Shown here in pieces: positions 1 through 6,591 of a stretch of 12,443 nt of DNA. The notes under the pieces are model-generated. The model ran no database searches. It worked only from the letters and a program-made list of their open reading frames with translations, and was not told where the DNA came from. The position numbers were made by a program, and so were the translations under genes. Origin of the DNA: Immundisolibacteraceae bacterium (lineage in GTDB: Bacteria > Pseudomonadota > Gammaproteobacteria > Immundisolibacterales > Immundisolibacteraceae); the NCBI GenBank assembly GCA_019090185.1, contig JAHRWJ010000173.1:1-12443 (forward strand), given 5' to 3'. How positions within the stretch are numbered: position 1 is the stretch's first letter; each line of letters opens with the position of its first letter.

Positions 1-350
1 CCAATTAATGTGGAAGAGAACGGCTGGGCAGCCAAAATACCGGCCATCAACCGCATACCGGTACCGGAATTGCCCATATCCAATGGCCGCTCTGGCTCAG
101 TTAAGCCCTGCAAGCCGACACCATGAATGATCAATTTATCGTCACTGATACGTTCAATTTTGACCCCAAGCTGCTCGAAAGCAGCCAGCGTCGCCAGGGT
201 ATCAGCGCCAGGCAAAAAGCCTTCTACCTCGGTGGTGCCATTGGCTAACGCGCCAAACATCACAGCCCGGTGCGAAATCGATTTATCCCCTGGTACCCGC
301 ACACAACCGACAACCGGGCCACCACCATTGGCCAGAATCCGACTACTCAT
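1..350 (-). CDS. aroA: 3-phosphoshikimate 1-carboxyvinyltransferase (EPSP synthase), N-terminal part, cut by window edge
   Basis: EPSP synthase transfers the enolpyruvyl group of PEP to shikimate 3-phosphate, the sixth step of the cytoplasmic shikimate pathway and the glyphosate target in many bacteria. About 116 codons are visible, starting [15 protein letters not shown]; the 3' part lies beyond the left end. The family signature PGDKSISHR is at about residues 20-28, its Lys being the phosphate-binding residue, and GNSGTGMRL follows near residue 95, matching the family's GNSGT motif. The ATG at 350-348 overlaps the end of tyrA by 8 bases and has no clear ribosome binding site, so translation is probably coupled to tyrA. 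In Pseudomonas the two activities are fused in one protein; here a tyrA stop codon separates them. Identification is secure; only completeness is unknown. Confidence 0.95.
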   Translation of the reverse strand, partial: MSSRILANGGGPVVGCVRVPGDKSISHRAVMFGALANGTTEVEGFLPGADTLATLAAFEQLGVKIERISDDKLIIHGVGLQGLTEPERPLDMGNSGTGMRLMAGILAAQPFSSTLI

Positions 351-1212
351 TAGGTTTTACCAGATGGGTATCACGGGCAAGCTTGGCATCGCTGAACAAC
401 TGCTGAAGATAATCCCCATCGCCATCGGCTAATTTTTCTACCAGCTCACCGAGCTGAGCTTGATACTGGGTCAACAAATCAATTACTTCCTTGTCGTTGG
501 CTAATGCAATCGCACGCCACATTTTGGGATCACTGGAGGCAATCCGGGTGAAATCCCGAAATCCGCCCGCAGCAAAATCAAATATCGCCTGATGATCATC
601 CCGATCAGCCATCATTTTCATCAGCGTAAACACCAGCATGTGGGGCAAATGACTGGTAGCGGCCAGTACCTGATCGTGGGTGCTGCTATCCATCTGCACC
701 ACCTCACTACCAACCGCCTGCCAGAGAGCAGAAACTTTCTCGATCGCTGCCACCGCTGAACCAGCGTGAGGGGTCAAAATAACTTTATGATCTACAAACA
801 GGTCAGCCTGAGCATGTTCATATCCGGAATATTCGGTGCCTGCAATCGGATGAGCCGGCACGAAATTATTTGGTAAATGTCCAAATGCCCGCTGTGCAGC
901 AGCAATCACCGAGCCTTTAGTGCTGCCGACATCGGTAATGATCGTATCGGTACCAACGCAATCAGCAATGCGCTCGAAAACTGCCTCTACCGCATTGACC
1001 GGTGAAGCAACCACAACCATATCAGCACCAGCAACCGCCTGCTCCCAGTCACCAGAGACCTGATCAACGATACCTAAGCCGATTGCCCCTACTAATTTTT
1101 CTGGATCGCGACCACAACCAATAACCTGATTACAGAGCCCTCGCTGCTTGGCCGCTAATGCTAATGAACCACCAATCAGCCCAAGGCCAATGATCACCAA
1201 TCGATCCATCAT
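343..1212 (-). CDS. tyrA: Prephenate (or arogenate) dehydrogenase
   Basis: Oxidatively decarboxylates prephenate to 4-hydroxyphenylpyruvate, or arogenate to tyrosine, using NAD(P)+. The sequence does not settle which substrate is used. Visible motifs, numbered from the GTG at 1215: Rossmann loop GLGLIGGS at 10-17, [10 protein letters not shown] at 94-103, the catalytic-region [10 protein letters not shown] at 122-131, and SHLPHML at 188-194. The length of about 289 residues fits the monofunctional TyrA family without an ACT domain, so classical ACT-mediated tyrosine feedback is not apparent. Start is uncertain: GTG (1215), ATG (1212) and ATG (1209) are consecutive, preceded only by a weak GGTG. 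I chose ATG 1212, where a 22-codon upstream ORF ends as TGATG. hisC lies 72 bases upstream and aroA overlaps the 3' end. Confidence 0.95.
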   Translation of the reverse strand: MMDRLVIIGLGLIGGSLALAAKQRGLCNQVIGCGRDPEKLVGAIGLGIVDQVSGDWEQAVAGADMVVVASPVNAVEAVFERIADCVGTDTIITDVGSTKGSVIAAAQRAFGHLPNNFVPAHPIAGTEYSGYEHAQADLFVDHKVILTPHAGSAVAAIEKVSALWQAVGSEVVQMDSSTHDQVLAATSHLPHMLVFTLMKMMADRDDHQAIFDFAAGGFRDFTRIASSDPKMWRAIALANDKEVIDLLTQYQAQLGELVEKLADGDGDYLQQLFSDAKLARDTHLVKPNE

Positions 1213-1284
1213 CACCGATTAACCATGGAGCTTGTATGACCATCCCTCAAATCGTTCAACATCACCTCATTTACTGACATTAGT

Positions 1285-2409
1285 TTAACCACTAGTTTCG
1301 TCCAGAGCCTCAGCGAGCGCCGCCAAACAACGACGGTTATCCGCCTGTCGCCCAACCGTGATCCGCAGATGATTGGGCATCTGATAATTGCCAACCGGGC
1401 GAACGATCACCCCACGGCGTAGCATCCCCTCATAAACTGGCATCGCAGCTCGTCCCAAATCAACCGCTAAAAAATTGCCTTTAGACGGGATCGTCTCTAA
1501 CCCAAGTTGCTCTATGCCCCGTGCAAGCTGGACCATACCGCGCTGATTTAACGCCAACGATCGTTGCAAATGGTCACCGTCATCCAGCGCTGCTTCGGCC
1601 GCCACTAACGCCAGACTATTGACATTAAATGGCTCACGGACCCGATTTAAAAATTCAATAATCTGGGGATCAGCAACCCCATAGCCGACCCGTATCCCGG
1701 CCAGCCCGTAAATTTTGGAAAAAGTCCGCAACACAATCAAACGGGGGAACCGGGCTAACAGTTTGAGGCCATCGGCAAAGCCTGTGCCCCGGTTGTACTC
1801 AATATAGGCTTCGTCCAGGACCACCACCAGGTGGTCTGGAAGTTGTTCCAGAAAACCAATCAACGCGGACTGACTCACCCAGGTACCGGTTGGGTTATTC
1901 GGATTAGCCACAAACACAACCCGGCTGTTGTTCTGAACCGCGGCAGCCATTGCACCCAGGTCATGACCCCACTTTTTTGCAGCAACCGTGACGATCTGCG
2001 CGCCCGCTGATTGGGTCACGATCGGATAAACCGTAAAACAGTACTCAGACATGATGGCGCTAGTGTCCGCGGTTAAAAAAGCCCGCGCGATAATTTCCAG
2101 CACTTCATTAGAACCATTGCCCAACAGCAGTTGATCAGACGACACCTGGCAATGCTGAGCCAATTTCTGTTTCAGGTAAAAGCCACCCGAGTCTGGATAT
2201 GAAACAATTTTTTTGGCTGCTTTACGCAACGCTTTCAACGCTAAGGGGCTCGGCCCCAACGGGTTTTCGTTTGACGCTAGTTTGATCGAGTTTTGAATAC
2301 CATATTCGCGCTCCAGCTCCTCCACCGGTTTACCCGGCTGGTAAGGGTTTATCCCATAAGGGCCTGGGGCCGCCAGTGCAGATACAAACTCAGCCATCGA
2401 AGCGATCAT
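1285..2409 (-). CDS. hisC: Histidinol-phosphate aminotransferase, HisC2 type
   Basis: Fold-type I PLP aminotransferase that converts imidazole-acetol phosphate to histidinol phosphate. HisC2 copies in this aromatic gene cluster are known or suspected to transaminate aromatic keto acids as well, which fits the pheA and tyrA neighbours. Motifs: substrate-loop SNENPLGPSP at 46-55, GNGSNE at 97-102, PNNPTGTW at 170-177, DEAYIEY at 199-205, and RTFSKIYGLAGIR at 228-240, in which K232 is the predicted PLP lysine and R240 binds its phosphate. R349 in the C-terminal HLRITVGR should bind the substrate carboxylate. The length of 374 residues is normal. The ATG at 2409 lies inside the end of pheA (20-base overlap) and lacks a strong ribosome binding site, implying translational coupling. 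An in-frame ATG at residue 5 is an alternative start. Confidence 0.96.
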   Translation of the reverse strand: MIASMAEFVSALAAPGPYGINPYQPGKPVEELEREYGIQNSIKLASNENPLGPSPLALKALRKAAKKIVSYPDSGGFYLKQKLAQHCQVSSDQLLLGNGSNEVLEIIARAFLTADTSAIMSEYCFTVYPIVTQSAGAQIVTVAAKKWGHDLGAMAAAVQNNSRVVFVANPNNPTGTWVSQSALIGFLEQLPDHLVVVLDEAYIEYNRGTGFADGLKLLARFPRLIVLRTFSKIYGLAGIRVGYGVADPQIIEFLNRVREPFNVNSLALVAAEAALDDGDHLQRSLALNQRGMVQLARGIEQLGLETIPSKGNFLAVDLGRAAMPVYEGMLRRGVIVRPVGNYQMPNHLRITVGRQADNRRCLAALAEALDETSG

Positions 2410-3274
2410 CAGCAGTGACTGGCCAGGACGAAACTCGGTTCACCGACCGACAGCATTCATTCAACAACACAACCCAACGCTCTACGTGCTGATCCTGCAA
2501 ATGGCCGTCAACCAGCAAACACCAACAATTACGACTCGTATCAATGCAGGTCAGTTGTAGATTGGGGCCCAACATCGACCGGAGAAACCGATCGTTAATG
2601 TGGCTATCACCGTCAACCACCAACAGGCTGCGGTCAGTGCCCGTCGGCTCACATCGCTGGCGACCCACAATCAAAACGCGGGTTGCCACCGACTGTTCCA
2701 AATCAGTCAGGTTTTGATGACCACTTTGCCATTGCTGGTCGACCCAAAGCTCACCAACCGGTATCACATCCGCAGCAATTACCTGCGCTAATGACTCAGA
2801 CCACAGCAAGTTCTGTCGATCACCGATAGCAACCATCGCGACATCTGCCGATCCATCAACCACACTTTGTAATGCTTGTTGCTCGTCAGCGACCATCACC
2901 GGCAGGGCCGACCTGCCAAAATGTTTCAACACCGCTGCCAAGGTAACCCCTGCCGATTGTTCGACAAACGCTACCTTCAAGGGCTGTTCAAGCGCCAGGG
3001 TCGCAGAAATAACTTCTCGATAAATAGTTCGAACTGCACGGTCAGGAAAGGGACCCTTATTGAGCCCACAGACGCGAGCCAAAACCTGTGCTTCTCGATC
3101 CGGCCGGTAATAAACAATTTCAGACTCACCACCGAGCTCGGCCTTTTTACCCTGCGCAACCTGCTGTGCTAAAGCAGCTCGGCGATTGAGCAGCTCAAGC
3201 AACTGGTCATCAATCTCATCGATCTGCGACCGTGCGTTCTTAAGCTGCTCACTATTAGCCACGATTGAGTCCAC
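2390..3274 (-). CDS. pheA: Chorismate mutase with a degenerate prephenate dehydratase/ACT region (P-protein remnant)
   Basis: Numbering here is from the upstream TTG at 3286. Residues 15-103 form an AroQ chorismate mutase domain with the expected charged residues R19, R35/R36, K48, R64, E65 and E100, so conversion of chorismate to prephenate looks possible. Residues 104-205 align to prephenate dehydratase only in outline: VAFVEQSAG replaces the VAYLGPEGTFT-type motif, AIGDRQ replaces PVENS, about 60 residues of the second lobe are missing, and TRF has become TRV at 202-204. Residues 218-285 resemble an ACT domain but lack GALYxLL and ESRP. Total length is 294-298 against about 360 for normal P-proteins. 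All possible starts are TTG or GTG. I favour GTG 3274, with GGAG 12 bases ahead inside the serA stop region; TTG 3283 and 3286 lie too close to it. Phenylpyruvate production is doubtful. Confidence 0.88.
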   Translation of the reverse strand: MDSIVANSEQLKNARSQIDEIDDQLLELLNRRAALAQQVAQGKKAELGGESEIVYYRPDREAQVLARVCGLNKGPFPDRAVRTIYREVISATLALEQPLKVAFVEQSAGVTLAAVLKHFGRSALPVMVADEQQALQSVVDGSADVAMVAIGDRQNLLWSESLAQVIAADVIPVGELWVDQQWQSGHQNLTDLEQSVATRVLIVGRQRCEPTGTDRSLLVVDGDSHINDRFLRSMLGPNLQLTCIDTSRNCWCLLVDGHLQDQHVERWVVLLNECCRSVNRVSSWPVTADDRFDG

Positions 3275-3289
3275 TCTGGACAACAACTC

Positions 3290-4453
3290 CTAGAGCGTAC
3301 GTACCGACAATACGCCATCTATGCCGCGAATTTTATCCAGCAATGCCTCCGGCAATTTACCGTCGGTATCCACCAAGGTATAAGCCAGGTCGCCCCGCGA
3401 TTTATTCAGCATATCGATAATATTCAGTCCGGCGTCTGCCAAATCGGTGGCAATCTGTCCGACCATATTAGGCACATTGGAATTAGCGACTGCCAACCGA
3501 AAACCTTCTCCACGGGGCAAATTAGCATTGGGAAAGTTCACCGAATTCTTAATGTTGCCCTGTTCCAGATAATCCCGTACCTGGTCAACCACCATCACCG
3601 CACAATTCTCTTCTGCTTCTCGAGTTGACGCGCCCAAATGGGGCAAGCAGATCACTCGTGGACAGTTTCGAAATTCTGCTGCTGGAAAATCACAAACATA
3701 GGCGTGCAGGTGATCTGACTCCAGCGCGGCAACGACCGCGCTATTGTTGACGATACCTTCACGAGCAAAATTGAGCACCGTGGCACCCTTTTTCAGCAAC
3801 CGAATTCGCTTTTCATCCAACAGATCACGGGTATGGTCGTTTAACGGCACATGAAAAGTCACCATGTCACTTTTGGCCATCAGCTCATCAACGCTAACAG
3901 CCTGAACAATTTCGGCAGGTAATTGCCAGGCACCTTCCACGGTTAAACCTGGGTCGAAACCAATCACTTTCATGCCCAAATCGAGGGCCACTTTGGCAAC
4001 CTGGCGACCGATTGCGCCCAAACCCACCACACCGAGCGTCCGACCTGGTAGTTCGTATCCAGCGAACTGTTTTTTAGCGGCCTCAACTTCTTTATTCAGT
4101 TGATCGCCTTCACTACTAAGGTTGCCAGTGTATTCCCAGCTCTGAATAAGGTTTCGAGCCGACAGCAACATTCCGGCGACCACCAATTCCTTTACCGCGT
4201 TGGCGTTGGCCCCGGGCGTATTGAAAACCGGAATACCTAAATCGCTAAACTTTTCTACTGGAATATTATTGACACCGGCACCAGCACGGCCAATGACTTT
4301 CAGATTTGACGGCACGGCCATGTCGTGCATTTTGGCGGACCGTAGCAGGATCACCTCGGCATTATCTGCCTCGGCCTCCAGGTCATAGCTTTCGGGATCA
4401 AGGCGCTGTAAACCGGCCGGCGAAATATTATTGAGGGTAAGAACTTTAAACAC
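3290..4453 (-). CDS. serA: D-3-phosphoglycerate dehydrogenase, short ACT-containing type
   Basis: Oxidises 3-phosphoglycerate to 3-phosphohydroxypyruvate with NAD+, the first step of serine synthesis; SerC encoded upstream does the next step. Domains: substrate-binding segment with GRAGAGVNNIP at 55-65, Rossmann NAD domain with GLGAIG at 144-149 and the acidic D167 after it, and the catalytic set R231 (NFAREGIV), E260 and H272 (LPHLGAST). An ACT domain occupies about 317-387 and suggests serine or other amino acid feedback. At 387 residues it is shorter than the 410-residue E. coli enzyme and resembles the short SerA type often paired with serC in Firmicutes and Bacteroidetes. The start is GTG at 4453 with GGAG five bases upstream. 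The TAG stop overlaps the ribosome binding site of pheA. Confidence 0.94.
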   Translation of the reverse strand: MFKVLTLNNISPAGLQRLDPESYDLEAEADNAEVILLRSAKMHDMAVPSNLKVIGRAGAGVNNIPVEKFSDLGIPVFNTPGANANAVKELVVAGMLLSARNLIQSWEYTGNLSSEGDQLNKEVEAAKKQFAGYELPGRTLGVVGLGAIGRQVAKVALDLGMKVIGFDPGLTVEGAWQLPAEIVQAVSVDELMAKSDMVTFHVPLNDHTRDLLDEKRIRLLKKGATVLNFAREGIVNNSAVVAALESDHLHAYVCDFPAAEFRNCPRVICLPHLGASTREAEENCAVMVVDQVRDYLEQGNIKNSVNFPNANLPRGEGFRLAVANSNVPNMVGQIATDLADAGLNIIDMLNKSRGDLAYTLVDTDGKLPEALLDKIRGIDGVLSVRTL

Positions 4454-4470
4454 ACTAACTCCATAACGAC

Positions 4471-4499
4471 TTAAAAACTTAACGAAAATTAAATTGCAA
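4471..4499 (-). promoter_or_regulatory. Possible weak promoter for serA-pheA-hisC-tyrA-aroA
   Basis: In the AT-rich gap between the Roadblock gene and serA, minus-strand TTGCAA (4499-4494, 4 of 6 matches to a -35 box) is 17 bases before TTTTAA (4476-4471, 3 of 6). Spacing is right but the -10 is poor, so this is only a candidate. It would let the biosynthetic genes be transcribed independently of the signalling cassette upstream. Confidence 0.2.
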
Positions 4500-4525
4500 C
4501 CTCAGCAGGGCTGCCGGATCTCAGC

Positions 4526-4891
4526 TTACAAATATTGGGCCAGTGAAAAAGCTGTACTGGTCGCTGATTCAAAAGCTAGATCCGCATCAATGCTACGCCG
4601 AGAGACCATTATCAGAGCAACGTCATCCGCAATAGAGATGATTAATACCTGACCCTGATTACCCACCAACCGAATTCGCTCAAGGCCGCCGCCAGAACTG
4701 TATCCCAGCAGCGTTTCAGCGAGCGCGGTCATTGAAGCACCCGCAGCACCGAGATAATCGAGACTATAGTTTGCTGGCAGGTTTGATTGAACAACAACTC
4801 CATCACGGCCAACGACCAGCGAACCAACGAGACCTGGATTATTACTGACTAAATCGTCCAGCAAGGTAGAAATTGAATCTAAATTTGCCAA
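4526..4891 (-). CDS. Roadblock/LC7 domain protein (MglB-like)
   Basis: A 121-residue single-domain protein of the Roadblock/LC7 superfamily, whose bacterial members (MglB and conservon CvnB proteins) bind Ras-like GTPases as dimers and in MglB act as GTPase-activating proteins. Evidence is the helix-strand pattern: LDDLVSNNPGLVGSLVVGRD at 11-30, the strand pair around DGVVVQS (30-36), a central helix at 47-64 that is rich in small residues, and strands LERIRLVGNQGQVLIISIAD (70-89) and VALIMVS (91-97). There is no signal peptide or membrane segment. The start is TTG at 4891, supported by AAGGG about eight bases ahead; the first internal ATG is residue 54 and would remove the fold. It follows the kinase-GTPase gene after 144 bases, so that GTPase is its likely partner (inference). 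The length suits one complete domain. Confidence 0.85.
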   Translation of the reverse strand: MANLDSISTLLDDLVSNNPGLVGSLVVGRDGVVVQSNLPANYSLDYLGAAGASMTALAETLLGYSSGGGLERIRLVGNQGQVLIISIADDVALIMVSRRSIDADLAFESATSTAFSLAQYL

Positions 4892-4942
4892 TCAAATGCC
4901 CTTTTAGCCAAAAAACCACTCTGCTCGAAAATCGCTCGACAA

Positions 4943-4948
4943 AGTTTA
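4943..4948 (-). promoter_or_regulatory. Candidate extended -10 element for the Roadblock gene
   Basis: Minus-strand TGGTAAACT gives a TGn extension plus TAAACT (4 of 6 matches to a -10 box), with a weak TTCAGC 17 bases upstream. Just downstream, TCGAGC occurs twice with an 11-base period (about 4924-4940), which could be an operator. This is the only promoter-like sequence in the 144-base gap and is weak on its own. Confidence 0.25.
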
Positions 4949-5003
4949 CCATTCGTCGATTTTAAGCTGAAAAAAAGTCCGGAAAATAATGCCTTCGCAC
5001 ACA

Positions 5004-5029
5004 ACAAACCGCCGAGGCCCAATCGGCAA
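5004..5029 (-). terminator. Weak intrinsic-terminator-like hairpin after the kinase-GTPase gene
   Basis: Minus-strand GCCGA and TCGGC (5027-5023 and 5015-5011) can pair around a seven-base loop, with two further G-U pairs possible, followed by GGTTTGTTG instead of a clean T tract. It lies 9 bases past the kinase-GTPase stop codon. It may attenuate read-through to the Roadblock gene rather than stop it. Confidence 0.25.
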
Positions 5030-5035
5030 TGTCAT

Positions 5036-6589
5036 TCAGGAAGAGACCGCCACCGGACTATTTGCGAAAAACAGCGCTTGAATCAGCACCTTTAAGTCCT
5101 TAGCGGAGCGGGCATCGACATCAAATACCGGCGGTATCACCGCCCTGTTCAAACAGTAGGTAAACAGCCACTGCTGAAAGTAATCAATTCTTGGCTGCAG
5201 CGCTTTATCCATATGGGTAACACCAATCACGAGCCGATTTGCCGCTAGAAGTTCCGAGTACTGCTCCAACATTCGCTCTAATTCGACCAGGCTATCCGGT
5301 TGGCGGTTATCAATTAACACCACCACACCAAACGCTCCAACTTTTAACAGATCGCCCATAAATTTAAATTGATGCGCCCCTGGGGTACCATAAAGATGAA
5401 TACGCTCATTTGAACCCAAATCCATATAGGCATAATCCTGAGCGACGGTCGATGCTCTGGTTACACGGCCACCTAAGGCACCCGGCCAAAGCTCTGTGGT
5501 CATAGCCGGCATATCGCCCAGTACCGATACAGCGGTGGTTTTCCCACCGCCAGAGCTGCCGCAAAATAGAAGCTTGTACTCTTCCTGTGGTCGAGACACC
5601 TTCGACTCAAGGCCTGAGACGGTAATATCTGAGGCAGTGATATCTGTCTCCGATGCGCCAGCCTGGAAGCGCTTACCAACATCAGCAGTCGCTATTGGTT
5701 TTTCACCCAGCGCAACCAACACCTCATCTGCTGATTGAGGCCGCTCAGCCGCAACCACGGTCAACATCCAGTCAACCACTCGCAAAAACTCGGGACTGGC
5801 GTAGCCTGCAGCAACCTTTGAGACCGGTACCAATGGATCGCTCTCACCGCGGGAAAACGCATTCGCACGATTATAGGCTGATGTCGGCGCCTTCTTGACG
5901 AAGCAGCGATAGACGGTTGCTCCGAGGGCATAGAGGTCAGACCAGGGCCCCAGCGCGGCCTGGTGACCATATTGTTCTATCGAGGCATAGGCCGGCGTAA
6001 GCACATCAGAGGTTTTACGCACCTCATCACCCATTGCAAAGCAGGCTGCCCCAAAATCAAGTAACACCGGAGTCCCGCTACGAGTCAAAAAAATATTGCC
6101 CGGTTTGATATCCCGATGCAGATAACTTTTCTGATGAATGGTGTTTAAACCACTAAGCACCGGCACCAGCCAGGCGCGTATTTGCGCTTCTACCATCGGC
6201 TGTTCTTTGGTCTTAATAATCCGATCAAGATCCCGACCAGCCTGATACTCCATCACAAAATAAGCAGTTCCATTTTCATGGAAATAGTTCAATACCTTAA
6301 CTATGTTGGGGTGCCGAAACTGCGCCAGGATCTGCGCCTCGGTAACAAACCGATCCATTCCCCATTGATAAAAGCGCTCATGCTCTGGCCCGCGCAAACC
6401 CACTTGCTTGCCACTGGTACGTGCTGCAATATCTTTTGGCAAATACTCTTTAATGGCAACATCAATACCACGGTCCAGGTCACGGGCACGATAAGTGATA
6501 CCAAAACTGCCAGCACCGAGCTCAGAAATCAGCTCATAACGCGCTATCTGCGTACCGGGGGGCAATCCACTAATCGAAATAGATGCCAT
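5036..6589 (-). CDS. Hanks-type Ser/Thr protein kinase fused to a Ras-like small GTPase
   Basis: A 517-residue soluble fusion. Residues 18-295 are a eukaryotic-type kinase with all active-site elements: glycine loop GAGSFG (25-30), VAIKEY with K47, helix-C E84, catalytic loop HRDIKPGN (158-165, D160), DFG (178-180), the YASIEQY activation-segment end (201-207), D218 and R283. After a Thr/Ser-rich linker (about 296-336), residues 337-508 are a small GTPase of the COG2229 type: P-loop GSSGGGKT (344-351), switch I near T381, GTPGAH (401-406), THMD (458-461) and DARSA (492-496). In this GTPase family position 405 is usually Gln; here it is Ala, and the G4 Lys is His. No membrane or extracellular sensor domain is present. 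It starts two bases after the upstream pseudo-receiver gene stops, so the two are co-translated. Substrate and process are unknown; the downstream Roadblock protein is the likely GTPase regulator. Confidence 0.93.
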   Translation of the reverse strand: MASISISGLPPGTQIARYELISELGAGSFGITYRARDLDRGIDVAIKEYLPKDIAARTSGKQVGLRGPEHERFYQWGMDRFVTEAQILAQFRHPNIVKVLNYFHENGTAYFVMEYQAGRDLDRIIKTKEQPMVEAQIRAWLVPVLSGLNTIHQKSYLHRDIKPGNIFLTRSGTPVLLDFGAACFAMGDEVRKTSDVLTPAYASIEQYGHQAALGPWSDLYALGATVYRCFVKKAPTSAYNRANAFSRGESDPLVPVSKVAAGYASPEFLRVVDWMLTVVAAERPQSADEVLVALGEKPIATADVGKRFQAGASETDITASDITVSGLESKVSRPQEEYKLLFCGSSGGGKTTAVSVLGDMPAMTTELWPGALGGRVTRASTVAQDYAYMDLGSNERIHLYGTPGAHQFKFMGDLLKVGAFGVVVLIDNRQPDSLVELERMLEQYSELLAANRLVIGVTHMDKALQPRIDYFQQWLFTYCLNRAVIPPVFDVDARSAKDLKVLIQALFFANSPVAVSS

Positions 6590-6591
6590 CT

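Noticed and set aside
1212..1394. 60-codon frame overlapping the end of hisC
   Set aside because: Most of it lies out of frame within hisC; only the 22-codon portion between hisC and tyrA is worth keeping as a coupling candidate.
2600..3172. A frameshift hiding the missing prephenate dehydratase lobe in another frame
   Set aside because: Alignment anchors on both sides of the gap (AVLKHFG before and VLIVGRQ after) are in the same frame, and the other frames show no dehydratase motifs; the loss looks like an in-frame deletion plus drift.
4502..4526. Terminator after the Roadblock gene (CAGC-CCT-GCTG)
   Set aside because: Four-base stem with a three-base loop and no following T run; too weak to call.
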